Under the pieces are notes generated by a model, which was not told where the DNA came from, did not search any database, and worked only from the letters and a program-made list of their open reading frames with translations. DNA of 19,857 nucleotides from Steroidobacteraceae bacterium (GTDB lineage: Bacteria > Pseudomonadota > Gammaproteobacteria > Steroidobacterales > Steroidobacteraceae), in contig JAICKZ010000010.1 of assembly GCA_025927665.1 (NCBI GenBank), positions 1 through 19,857 of the forward strand. Reading direction: 5' to 3'. Below are positions 7,973 to 15,776 of this stretch, piece after piece. Every line of letters starts with the position of its first letter. The first letter of the stretch is position 1. The translations under genes were made by a program, and so were the position numbers.

Positions 7973-9499
7973 ATGAACAAACCACGTACTGCCATCACCC
8001 CAACCCGCGACGAAAACTACGCTGAATGGTATCAACAAGTGATTCGTGCGGCAGACCTTGCAGAAGCCTCGCCGGTTCGCGGCTGCATGGTCATTAAACC
8101 TTGGGGATATAGTTTATGGGAGAATATGCAGCGCGTGCTCGATGAAATGTTCAAGGCTACCGGACATCAGAATGCCTACTTCCCATTGTTTATTCCGCTA
8201 TCGTTTCTGCAGAAAGAAGCTGCGCACGTAGAAGGCTTTGCCAAAGAATGCGCCGTGGTAACGCATCATCGACTTGAATTGAATGCCGAAGGCAAGTTGA
8301 TCCCTACCGGTGAACTGGAAGAACCGTTGATTATCCGTCCCACTTCGGAAACCATTATCGGCGATGCCTTTTCACGTTGGGTGCAAAGTTATCGCGATCT
8401 GCCCTTGCTCATCAATCAATGGGCCAATGTAGTTCGTTGGGAAATGCGAACCCGCATGTTTCTGCGCACCACTGAATTTTTATGGCAGGAAGGACACACT
8501 GCACATGCAACGCGCGCTGAAGCGGTTGAAGAAACCATGAAGATGTTGCATGTGTATGGCGAATTCGCCGAGCAATGGATGGCGATGCCCGTGATCAAAG
8601 GCGAGAAAACCGCCGGTGAACGCTTTCCTGGCGCCGAACAAACTTTCTGCATTGAAGCGATGATGCAAGATCGTAAAGCGCTTCAGGCCGGCACCAGTCA
8701 TTTTCTCGGCCAGAACTTCGCCAAAGCCAGCGGCATTCAATTTCTCGATCAACATGGTATGCATCAACACGCTTGGACGACCAGCTGGGGTGTATCAACC
8801 CGCTTGATTGGCGGCATGCTCATGACTCATTCCGACGATGATGGCTTGGTATTACCACCACGACTCGCACCTACTCATGTCGTCATCATCCCCATTTTTC
8901 GCAATGATGATGAGCGCGCACGTGTACTGGAATATTGTCATGGCGTCGCCAACGAATTACGGCAGCAACGTTTTGGCAATCGCAATCTTGACGTCATTGT
9001 TGATGTGCGCGATGAACGCGGCGGAGATAAAGTATGGCACTGGATCAAAAAAGGCGTGCCACTGCGTATTGAAGTTGGACCACGTGACATGGAAAAGAAC
9101 TCGCTGTTCGTCGCACGCCGCGATCTTGCACACAAAGATAAACAAAGCATTGAGCGCAATACTTTTATTGCAACGGTATCAACATTGTTACAAACCATAC
9201 AAGATAACTTGTTCGCTCGCGCCAATGCTTATCGAAAAGACAACACCAAACAAATTGATAGCAAGGAAGATTTTTATCGCTACTTTACACCTGAACGTGA
9301 TGATCCCAATTTGCCATCCCCCATTCACGGGGGCTTTGCATCCACGCATTTTGGCGGAGACATTGAACTGGAACAAAAAATCAAAAATGACTTGTCGGTC
9401 ACCGTGCGATGCATTCCACTGGAGCATACCGAAGCGGGTACTTGTCCGTTTACCGGCAAGCCAAGCAAGACGCGAGTCATCTGGGCCAAGGCATACTAA
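7973..9499 (+). CDS. proS: Prolyl-tRNA synthetase, short archaeal/eukaryotic-like type
   Basis: This class II synthetase charges tRNA-Pro with proline. The 508-aa protein starts directly with the catalytic core (NYAEWYQQVIRAADLAE) and has no room for the roughly 180-residue editing insertion between motifs 2 and 3 of the usual bacterial enzyme. Motif 2 is at VRWEMR (Arg155, Glu157) with TEFLWQEGHTAH; motif 3 is around 277-300 (IGGMLMTHSDDDGLVLPPR). An anticodon-binding domain follows. The C-terminal domain ends in a terminal Tyr (VIWAKAY), typical of the archaeal-like family. Its zinc site is eroded: only Cys480 and Cys491 remain, and the first CxxxxC pair is replaced (GGDIEL). I chose the ATG at 7973 because it precedes the conserved core; an in-frame ATG at 7937 would add 12 hydrophobic residues. 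Gene transfer origin is inferred. Confidence 0.94.
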   Translation: MNKPRTAITPTRDENYAEWYQQVIRAADLAEASPVRGCMVIKPWGYSLWENMQRVLDEMFKATGHQNAYFPLFIPLSFLQKEAAHVEGFAKECAVVTHHRLELNAEGKLIPTGELEEPLIIRPTSETIIGDAFSRWVQSYRDLPLLINQWANVVRWEMRTRMFLRTTEFLWQEGHTAHATRAEAVEETMKMLHVYGEFAEQWMAMPVIKGEKTAGERFPGAEQTFCIEAMMQDRKALQAGTSHFLGQNFAKASGIQFLDQHGMHQHAWTTSWGVSTRLIGGMLMTHSDDDGLVLPPRLAPTHVVIIPIFRNDDERARVLEYCHGVANELRQQRFGNRNLDVIVDVRDERGGDKVWHWIKKGVPLRIEVGPRDMEKNSLFVARRDLAHKDKQSIERNTFIATVSTLLQTIQDNLFARANAYRKDNTKQIDSKEDFYRYFTPERDDPNLPSPIHGGFASTHFGGDIELEQKIKNDLSVTVRCIPLEHTEAGTCPFTGKPSKTRVIWAKAY

Positions 9500-9507
9500 C
9501 ATTGAAT

Positions 9508-10173
9508 ATGAAAGCCTATTTTCAATCCGTATTGAACCACGTTAAAGTACGACCCCGCTTGTCGAGCTCCGTTGTGTTTGGCTGCATTGTTGCCGCATTG
9601 TTATCCACGCATTTTTCGATAGTGACACGTTCACTATTAGCGTGGGACGCAGGTGTGGTTTTGTATTTGATCTTGGCAGCAACTATGTTTGTCGGTGCAA
9701 CTCCCACGCATATGCGTGCTCGAGCGATGTCGCAAGATGATGGTGCGCTCGTAGTACTGCTATTCGTTATTATTGCAGCCAGCGCCACCATCGTTGCCAT
9801 TATCATTGAGCTATCCGGAGTAAAATCTCACGCTGCGTCGACAAGGTTCTTTCATTTTGGCTTGGGTATTGGCACGCTGATTAGTTCATGGTTATTCATT
9901 CATACCAGCTTTGCGCTGCACTATGCACATGAGTACTATATATGCCGTCGCCGACATACCAATCCGCCCTTGATATTTCCCGAACAGTCCGAACCTGATT
10001 ACTGGGATTTCCTATACTTTTCATTTGTGATCGGAATGACATCGCAGACTTCTGACGTCGCAATCGTGGCCAGCAAGATGCGGCGCTTGGCTGTATTACA
10101 TGGTGTCATCGCGTTTTTCTTTAACGCAGCGTTGCTAGCACTGGCCATTAACGCCGCTGCAAGTACTCTTTAA
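9508..10173 (+). CDS. DUF1345 family inner-membrane protein
   Basis: A 221-aa protein with about five hydrophobic segments, starting MKAYFQSVLNHVKVRPRLS. The conserved HYAHEYY stretch follows the third or fourth helix. After it come the family-typical EQSEPDYWDFLYFSFVIGMTSQTSDV segment and a C-terminal helix. These match the DUF1345 (COG4291) family of predicted membrane proteins, whose function is unknown. The start lies only 8 bp after the proS stop, so translational coupling is likely. An upstream in-frame ATG at 9409 would lie inside proS and is less likely. The link with proS gives no evident functional clue. A palindrome lies 8 bp after the stop. Confidence 0.85.
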   Translation: MKAYFQSVLNHVKVRPRLSSSVVFGCIVAALLSTHFSIVTRSLLAWDAGVVLYLILAATMFVGATPTHMRARAMSQDDGALVVLLFVIIAASATIVAIIIELSGVKSHAASTRFFHFGLGIGTLISSWLFIHTSFALHYAHEYYICRRRHTNPPLIFPEQSEPDYWDFLYFSFVIGMTSQTSDVAIVASKMRRLAVLHGVIAFFFNAALLALAINAAASTL

Positions 10174-10180
10174 AATATGC

Positions 10181-10194
10181 GGCAAACGTTTGCC
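10181..10194. promoter_or_regulatory. Perfect palindrome resembling a PurR/LacI-family operator
   Basis: GGCAAACGTTTGCC is a perfect 14-bp palindrome centred on AACGTT. The core GCAAACGTTTGC matches the PurR operator core of E. coli and the general LacI/GalR pattern. It lies 8 bp past the DUF1345 gene and about 190 bp before the 122-aa gene. It has no loop or T run, so a terminator is less likely. The rest of this 211-bp gap shows no clear element. Confidence 0.4.
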
Positions 10195-10384
10195 ACTTGA
10201 TTGCTGTAATTCTCACATCACAACAATCGAAGTCGCCGTGTTACGAACTGTTTCTACAATCAAAAAACATAGTGAGACTTATTGCTGAGATTTTCATAGC
10301 AACAACATCGTTCTTATCAAGCACTACGTACTTACGTCGATACATACATCAACAACATCACTCTTTAGTATCGTTAATTAAATT

Positions 10385-10753
10385 ATGAATACGACTCGCA
10401 ACAGTAATGATGTAATTGATGCTCCCGAGCTGCGTGAAAACACACGCTCAGGCCGACCCAGTTGGGATGAACGTGGGAATACAATCTGGGAGTGGCAAAC
10501 TGCACCTGGAATCTATTCACGGGAAATCAATACACAACAATTGAAAATTCTACAAGCCGCCGAGTTGCGGCTGACCGATCAACAACCTGGTGTCACTTCT
10601 ACTTACAGTCACTGGAAACGCCAATACCCAGATCGACCCGCCCCTACATTAAAACGTGAAAGCGAGTTGGTCATGCCAGTGCGGCGTAAAGAAAAGGAAA
10701 ATAAGATCGGTATGTTCGATCAATTCTTGAAACATCTAGGGCTACCGGAATAA
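10385..10753 (+). CDS. Conserved-looking hypothetical protein, 122 aa, soluble
   Basis: I do not recognise this gene with certainty. The protein is hydrophilic, with no signal peptide or membrane helix. It has a compact central motif RPSWDERGNTIWEWQTAPGI followed by SREINTQQLKILQAAELRL. The tail is basic and proline-rich (RQYPDRPAPTLKRESE), then VRRKEKENK and a C-terminal amphipathic MFDQFLKHLGLPE. The dense Trp/Glu motif suggests a conserved family rather than a chance frame. The ATG at 10385 has no good Shine-Dalgarno upstream. It lies 200 bp before the hybrid sensor kinase on the same strand; a functional link is not shown. No function is proposed. Confidence 0.7.
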   Translation: MNTTRNSNDVIDAPELRENTRSGRPSWDERGNTIWEWQTAPGIYSREINTQQLKILQAAELRLTDQQPGVTSTYSHWKRQYPDRPAPTLKRESELVMPVRRKEKENKIGMFDQFLKHLGLPE

Positions 10754-10895
10754 CCTGCATCGTAATCGATTATGTTGCAATCATAGCGATGGATGGTTTA
10801 TCCCTGATGATGCGCCTAAGCCAAACACCATTTTTTTCACATTTTGACAGATTGTGACTCAATAAACTTATTCATCACTCGATATAGCTTGTCGA

Positions 10896-10925
10896 TGCCC
10901 TGTCTTTCGCTTCGGGCAGAGAAAG
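10896..10925 (+). promoter_or_regulatory. Alternative leader hairpins before the sensor kinase
   Basis: TGCCC (10896-10900) pairs with GGGCA (10914-10918). Alternatively CTTTC (around 10904-10909) pairs with GAAAG (10921-10925), which is the best ribosome site before the TTG codon at 10933. The two stems exclude each other. This is weak evidence of translational control. Confidence 0.25.
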
Positions 10926-10953
10926 CAATGCTTTGGATTTAGTGAGCACTGTG

Positions 10954-13900
10954 ATGCCGCCGGTTTCAACAACGAGTGACAACATCTATGCAGAGCTGTT
11001 TCGCCATATGCGAACTGCCTCTCATGTTGCCAATGCTCATTACTGGCGCTATGACCTGCCCAGTTTAAAACTCGTATGGAGCGAAAATCCCGGCGCCGAG
11101 CTCGGCGATATTGGCGCTAGAAGTCGTTCCAGCGATTTAAATTCGGCACTTTGGAATACCTTACATCCCGACGATCATGCACGGGTGCTTTCATTGCTCG
11201 CCAATCCACCAACCGAAACGGGACGTTTTGAATTCAGACGTATTGCCAATGACAATTCAGTGCGTCACTTACGTGCACACTACAAATTATTTCGTGATGC
11301 CAATGACAAACCTTCATACATTATTGGCGCGACCCATGACATCAGTAATGAAGTATTGGTTGCCCAACAATTACAGCAACAAGCAGCGGAAGTAAAAATT
11401 CTCAATGAACGTCTGGAGCGCGCGGCACAGTCCAGTCAAGAAGGTCATTGGGAAGCTGATTTCGCAACCGGCAAGCATTGGTGTTCAGATGTATACCGTT
11501 CGCTGTTGGGTTATGGTCCTGAACATGATTTCAGCACCATGGAAACCTATCAGGCAATTGCACATCCGGATGAGCTTGAAGGTCAGTATCACATGGTCAT
11601 GGCACTTAAGGATGGTGAGGCTTATGAACGTACCATTCGATTAAAGCATGCCGATGGAACTTGGCGTTGGATGCAAGTACGTGGTTCGTTAAAACGCGAT
11701 GCCAATGGTCAACCCATGCGGCTGACTGGCAATATCCGAAGCGTGCATGAACAAACTTTGATGCAAAAGCAGTTGGACGAATATCAACAGCGTTTTACGC
11801 GGGCGATTAAAGGCACCCAGGACGGCCTATGGGAATTGAATCTTAAAACACATGAATTGTGGCTGTCACCGCGTTGCGCGGAAATTCTTGGTTATGCCGC
11901 CAAAGAAGTCATTCAATGGAATGAAAGCAATATCGCCGCCATAACGCACATCGATGATATTGAAATGGTTCGCAATGTTCTGCGTGATGCGCGCCGACAT
12001 GGCAAACCATATGATGTTGAATATCGAATGCGCACCAAGGGCGGCAGTTGGATTTGGGTCAATATACGTGGCACGGCCACTTCACCTGATGATGATAATG
12101 TAGTCACTATTTCTGGCTCGCTTCAAGATGTCACTGCAGCACATGAGGCTCGTGAGAAGTTGATCAAAGCGACGGCCGAAGCGGAATCTGCCAATCGTGC
12201 CAAAAGCGCATTTCTTGCCAATATGAGCCACGAATTGCGAACTCCAATGAATGGCATTATTGGCATGGCGCAATTGCTCGCCAGTACTCCATTAAATGAA
12301 ACGCAACGTGAATTTGCTGACATTATCAATAACAGTGCTCATGGATTGCTGGCGATTATTAACGATGTACTGGATATATCTAAAATTGAAGCTAGCAAAT
12401 TAAATATCGAACATATCGATATGAATTTGCGCGACACAGTTGAAGAAGCAGTTACCATGATGGCAACACAAATTGCCAACAAAAAACTGGAACTGATCGT
12501 TGACATCGAGCCGGATCTGCCACACATGATCAAGAGCGATCCACATCGTATTCGTCAATGCATATTGAATTTACTGAGCAATGCTTACAAGTTTACGCAT
12601 CAAGGACAAATTCACCTGACCGTGACACGAATCACGCACGAAAAACTTCCAATGCTAAGATTCTCAGTTCGCGATACCGGCATCGGTATTACACAAGAAT
12701 CGATGAATAAACTATTCCGTCCATTCGTGCAGGCCGACTCTTCCACGACACGAAAATTTGGTGGCACTGGACTTGGATTATCCATTGTCAAAAGACTGAT
12801 CGAGTTGATGGGTGGAGAGATCAACGTAGAAAGCGATGCCAGTAACGGCTCATGTTTCTGGTTTACACTGCCATTGGACAGCGTCGATTCCGTACTCAAG
12901 ACACCAGTTATCCGACATACGGGACCACTATTGATTATTAGCCGCAATACGTCGCAACGTAATGCATTGGTGAATCAACTGAAATTCAATGGTTATCTAG
13001 TGGATGCAGCCACTGACATGCCTGAAGCACTGATGCTGCTACGCAATGCATGCTCATCACAACGCTCATATATAGCGATGTTTGTCGATGAACAACTTTC
13101 CGGCCTGGAAACTCAGTTATTGAATCAACAAATCTACAACGAGTTACGCCTTCATAACACACAATGTATATTGCTTACCTCCATTGATCGAAGCGGCAAT
13201 GTGGAGCGATTCAGCGGCATTCTTAACATCCGCACTTTATGCAAGCCCATTCGTCATCGCGAATTACAAAAATGCTTGAATACACTTCATGGTCAACTAA
13301 GTACTGAAGTTGTATCACAAGCACCCGCATCACCTGCTCCGAAGCAAGAAACGATTCCAGTCCATGTTGCGACTGCGAAGTTACCTGGAGAAGTGCTGCT
13401 CGTCGAAGACAATATCGTCAATCAAAAAGTCGCCGTACGCTTTTTACAACGACTCGGGGCAAGAGTTACTGTTGCAAACAATGGAGCCGAAGGTTTGGAA
13501 TTACTCAAGCGCGGCAACTATGCATTGGTGTTGATGGATGTGCAAATGCCGGTGATGGATGGTTATGAAGCCACGCGCAATATCCGGGAGTTACCTTCTG
13601 GAAAATGCATGGTGCCCATTGTGGCGCTCACTGCCAATGCGACACCGGAAGACCGCGAACGCTGTTTGGCGATTGGCATGAATGAATTTCTGACCAAGCC
13701 TTTGCAGATTGATAAGCTGACACCGATTGTAAATCAATACTGCACGACCCTGCCAAAGCATGATGCCACGCTGACGGATTTACAAATTGACACTCTACTC
13801 GAAAAATCAGTGGCTGAAGCAAATGGTCGAATCGAGGCCCAAGTTGATTTACGCAAGTTGTACGACTTAATCGGTGAAGACACGTATTTTTTATCTGAAC

Positions 13901-14187
13901 TAGTCGATGCTTATTTACAAACCGTCCGCGAAACTTTTAGTGAGTTGAAAGTTGCGTTAGAAGGTGACGACAAAACGGCCATTGCTCGTGCCGCTCACAA
14001 ATTGAAAGGCGCCAGCTCCAACATGTGTGTATTTGCTGTAAGCGAACTGGCCTCGCAGCTGGAAACGCAGGCGCATATACTGGCTCCTCTGCCCATCAAA
14101 ACATTGATTAACGATTTGCATATTCACGTACAAGCGGCCATCGCAGAACTGACCCGAGCCGTACAGGCACATAAACCGGCCGCATAA
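10954..14187 (+). CDS. Soluble hybrid sensor histidine kinase (3 PAS, two REC, HPt)
   Basis: A 1077-aa multi-step phosphorelay protein without membrane helices. Three PAS/PAC sensor units lie at about 10-130, 150-265 and 275-398, each with an HPDD- or HIDD-like turn and a GxxxDI-type end. HisKA has the phospho-accepting His426 in MSHELRTP. The HATPase region is about 525-641 (NLLSNAYKFT, DTGIGI, GGTGLGLSI). A first receiver domain (657-778) keeps an Asp712 but has lost the acidic pair near its start. The second (812-929) is intact with Asp862 in LVLMDVQMP. The HPt domain (964-1066) has His1015 in AHKLKGAS. This is the ArcB/BarA-like order, but cytoplasmic. The ATG at 10954 is my choice; an in-frame TTG at 10933 has a better ribosome site. 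No partner regulator is adjacent, so its output is unknown. Confidence 0.93.
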   Translation: MPPVSTTSDNIYAELFRHMRTASHVANAHYWRYDLPSLKLVWSENPGAELGDIGARSRSSDLNSALWNTLHPDDHARVLSLLANPPTETGRFEFRRIANDNSVRHLRAHYKLFRDANDKPSYIIGATHDISNEVLVAQQLQQQAAEVKILNERLERAAQSSQEGHWEADFATGKHWCSDVYRSLLGYGPEHDFSTMETYQAIAHPDELEGQYHMVMALKDGEAYERTIRLKHADGTWRWMQVRGSLKRDANGQPMRLTGNIRSVHEQTLMQKQLDEYQQRFTRAIKGTQDGLWELNLKTHELWLSPRCAEILGYAAKEVIQWNESNIAAITHIDDIEMVRNVLRDARRHGKPYDVEYRMRTKGGSWIWVNIRGTATSPDDDNVVTISGSLQDVTAAHEAREKLIKATAEAESANRAKSAFLANMSHELRTPMNGIIGMAQLLASTPLNETQREFADIINNSAHGLLAIINDVLDISKIEASKLNIEHIDMNLRDTVEEAVTMMATQIANKKLELIVDIEPDLPHMIKSDPHRIRQCILNLLSNAYKFTHQGQIHLTVTRITHEKLPMLRFSVRDTGIGITQESMNKLFRPFVQADSSTTRKFGGTGLGLSIVKRLIELMGGEINVESDASNGSCFWFTLPLDSVDSVLKTPVIRHTGPLLIISRNTSQRNALVNQLKFNGYLVDAATDMPEALMLLRNACSSQRSYIAMFVDEQLSGLETQLLNQQIYNELRLHNTQCILLTSIDRSGNVERFSGILNIRTLCKPIRHRELQKCLNTLHGQLSTEVVSQAPASPAPKQETIPVHVATAKLPGEVLLVEDNIVNQKVAVRFLQRLGARVTVANNGAEGLELLKRGNYALVLMDVQMPVMDGYEATRNIRELPSGKCMVPIVALTANATPEDRERCLAIGMNEFLTKPLQIDKLTPIVNQYCTTLPKHDATLTDLQIDTLLEKSVAEANGRIEAQVDLRKLYDLIGEDTYFLSELVDAYLQTVRETFSELKVALEGDDKTAIARAAHKLKGASSNMCVFAVSELASQLETQAHILAPLPIKTLINDLHIHVQAAIAELTRAVQAHKPAA

Positions 14188-14195
14188 ATCAACCG

Positions 14196-14225
14196 TTCAC
14201 AATAGTATGTAACGCTTGCTAAGAT
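14196..14225 (+). promoter_or_regulatory. Candidate sigma70 promoter for the SDR gene
   Basis: TTCACA (14196-14201) and TAAGAT (14220-14225) are separated by 18 bp, matching consensus at 5/6 and 4/6. They lie just after the sensor kinase stop and about 28 bp before the SDR ATG. Confidence 0.45.
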
Positions 14226-14253
14226 AGCGCCCCCTATCAAAGCGCGTATTTTC

Positions 14254-15012
14254 ATGCATATTAAAGATCGACTAGTTGTCATTACCGGAGCCGGTAAAGG
14301 TATTGGCCGTGCCATGGCAGTCATGTTCGCAACACGCGGCGCGCATCTTGCGTTGTTAGACTTGAATGATGCCGGCTTGAAACAGACTATGAATATATGC
14401 GTACCGCATGCTGCTACTGTCAAAACCTATCATTGCAACGTGGCCATTGAGACAGAGGTCATCACTACTTTCGCCCAAGTAGCCAGTGACTTTGGACGAA
14501 TGGATGTACTCATTAACAACGCTGGAATATTGCGTGATGGCATGTTGATTAAACAAGACGGCGATCATTTTAAAAAATTATCCCTAGCGCAGTGGCAAGC
14601 CGTTATCGACGTCAACCTGACCGGCGTATTTCTTTGTGGTCGTGAGGCCGCTGAGCATATGATCAAATTCGCATCTGGCGGGGTAATAATTAATCTTTCA
14701 AGCATTTCGCGTGCGGGTAATGTAGGACAAAGTAATTACGCCGCAGCAAAAGCCGGTGTGGCAGCACTCAGCGTAGTATGGGCAAAAGAATTGGCGCGTT
14801 ATGGCATTCGCACTGGGGCGATTGCGCCAGGATTTATTCATACTGAAATATTAAATGCCATGCCAGAACAAATATTGCAAAACTTATTAGCGCAAGTTCC
14901 ATTACGACGCGGTGGACAACCCGAAGAAGTCGCACAGTCGGCGTTATTCATTGTCGAGAACGATTATTTTTCTGGACGAGTGATTGAGCTGGATGGTGGC
15001 TTACGCCTGTAA
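14254..15012 (+). CDS. Short-chain dehydrogenase/reductase, FabG-like
   Basis: A 252-aa classical SDR that would reduce or oxidise a carbonyl/hydroxyl pair with NAD(P)H. The Rossmann cofactor motif TGAGKGIG is at 11-18, NNAG at 88-91, the catalytic Ser149, and YAAAK with Tyr162 and Lys166. The PG motif is at APGFIHTEI and the C-terminal FSGRVIELDGG closes the fold. An acidic residue at the end of beta-2 (LLDLND) suggests NAD(H) over NADP(H). It is FabG-like, but no acyl-carrier or fatty acid genes are nearby, so the substrate is unknown and fabG is not assigned. The start ATG at 14254 has a plausible promoter and no strong Shine-Dalgarno. Confidence 0.9.
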   Translation: MHIKDRLVVITGAGKGIGRAMAVMFATRGAHLALLDLNDAGLKQTMNICVPHAATVKTYHCNVAIETEVITTFAQVASDFGRMDVLINNAGILRDGMLIKQDGDHFKKLSLAQWQAVIDVNLTGVFLCGREAAEHMIKFASGGVIINLSSISRAGNVGQSNYAAAKAGVAALSVVWAKELARYGIRTGAIAPGFIHTEILNAMPEQILQNLLAQVPLRRGGQPEEVAQSALFIVENDYFSGRVIELDGGLRL

Positions 15013-15020
15013 GATGTCTT

Positions 15021-15056
15021 CCCTCAACTGCTTATAGAAGCTTCGACAGTTCGGGG
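15021..15056. repeat. Degenerate second copy of the REP-like unit / hairpin
   Basis: CCCTCAACTG (15021-15030) pairs with CAGTTCGGGG (15047-15056) at 8 of 10 positions. The right half CTTCGACAGTTCGGGGC closely resembles CTTCGACAGCTCAGGAC of the 7791 arm. It lies just after the SDR stop and could also act as a weak terminator. Confidence 0.45.
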
Positions 15057-15057
15057 C

Positions 15058-15075
15058 TTGATAACTAAGTATCAA
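15058..15075. promoter_or_regulatory. Inverted repeat TTGATA-N6-TATCAA upstream of nnrU
   Basis: Perfect 6-bp arms (15058-15063 and 15070-15075) lie about 41 bp before the nnrU start. The half-sites TTGAT/ATCAA equal those of FNR/NnrR-type boxes, but the spacing is 8 bp rather than the usual 4, so this is not a canonical box. It could be a site for another dimeric regulator. Confidence 0.3.
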
Positions 15076-15115
15076 CAACAGTAGAAAACCACCAGATTAA
15101 TTACCAGAGAAACCG

Positions 15116-15679
15116 ATGACAGTTCTAATTATTGGTCTGATTCTTTTTCTTGGAGTGCATTCTCTCTCCATCTTTGCGCATTCCTGGCGCATTCGGACAG
15201 TGGCAAAACTTGGTAAGAGCTGGCGCGCAATCTATTCAATACTTTCGTTGATTGGTCTTGTGATGATCATCAAGGGTTTTGGCGAGGCAAGATTAACGCC
15301 GCAAATCATTTATGTAACTCCCCTGTGGATGCATTACATCACCTATGTATTAATGTTACCGGTATTTCCATTTTTGCTCGCTGCCTACTTCCCTGGAAAA
15401 ATAAAAGCAGTGATCAAACATCCCGTGCTTAACGCCGTGAAGTTCTGGGCATTTGCCCACCTATTTGCCAATGGCGCACTTCATGAAATTATCTTGTTCG
15501 GCAGTTTTTTGATTTGGGCCATTGCGGATCGTATCTCGGTCAAGCACCGCCCTGCCACTGCCGTCACAACCACACCTTCAAAATACAATGACTGGATTGC
15601 TGTAATCGGTGGCCTAATACTTTATGGCATAACGATACATTGGTTGCACTACAAATTGATTGGTGTCATGCCGGTGTAG
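15116..15679 (+). CDS. nnrU: NnrU family inner-membrane protein
   Basis: A 187-aa membrane protein with about five helices. The opening segment GLILFLGVHSLSIFAHSWR, the following KLGKSWRAIYSILSLIGL, and the late KHPVLNAVKFWAFAHLFANG are the signature blocks of the NnrU family. Members were named for nitrite/nitric oxide metabolism in alphaproteobacteria; the plant homologue Z-ISO is a haem-dependent carotene isomerase. Several conserved His residues (in GVHS, AHSWR, KHP, AHLFANG) could bind haem, which is inference. The ATG at 15116 has AGAGA just upstream. No denitrification gene lies in this window. It sits between an SDR and a lipoprotein without evident operon coupling. The exact function is unknown. 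Confidence 0.88.
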   Translation: MTVLIIGLILFLGVHSLSIFAHSWRIRTVAKLGKSWRAIYSILSLIGLVMIIKGFGEARLTPQIIYVTPLWMHYITYVLMLPVFPFLLAAYFPGKIKAVIKHPVLNAVKFWAFAHLFANGALHEIILFGSFLIWAIADRISVKHRPATAVTTTPSKYNDWIAVIGGLILYGITIHWLHYKLIGVMPV

Positions 15680-15776
15680 TCGGAGATGGCCTGGTGAAAC
15701 CTTGTTCATCTGTTGAACTTATCATGCAATGCACCCTACTTACTCTTCATGGTTTCTACTCCAGAGGAGGCTAATC

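Noticed and set aside
8838..9545. Long plus-strand open frame (235 codons) inside proS in another frame
   Set aside because: It overlaps the strongly supported proS core and the DUF1345 start, has erratic composition and no family motif.
10197..10388. 63-codon frame ending in a 4-bp overlap with the 122-aa gene
   Set aside because: It needs a TTG start, has no Shine-Dalgarno and no conserved motif. The ATGA overlap is suggestive but not enough.
10758..10791. Imperfect inverted repeat CATCG...CGATG after the 122-aa gene
   Set aside because: Pairing needs gaps and there is no T run; too weak to call a terminator.
10844..10849. Perfect TTGACA upstream of the sensor kinase as a -35 box
   Set aside because: No acceptable -10 hexamer at 16-18 bp; not listed as a promoter.
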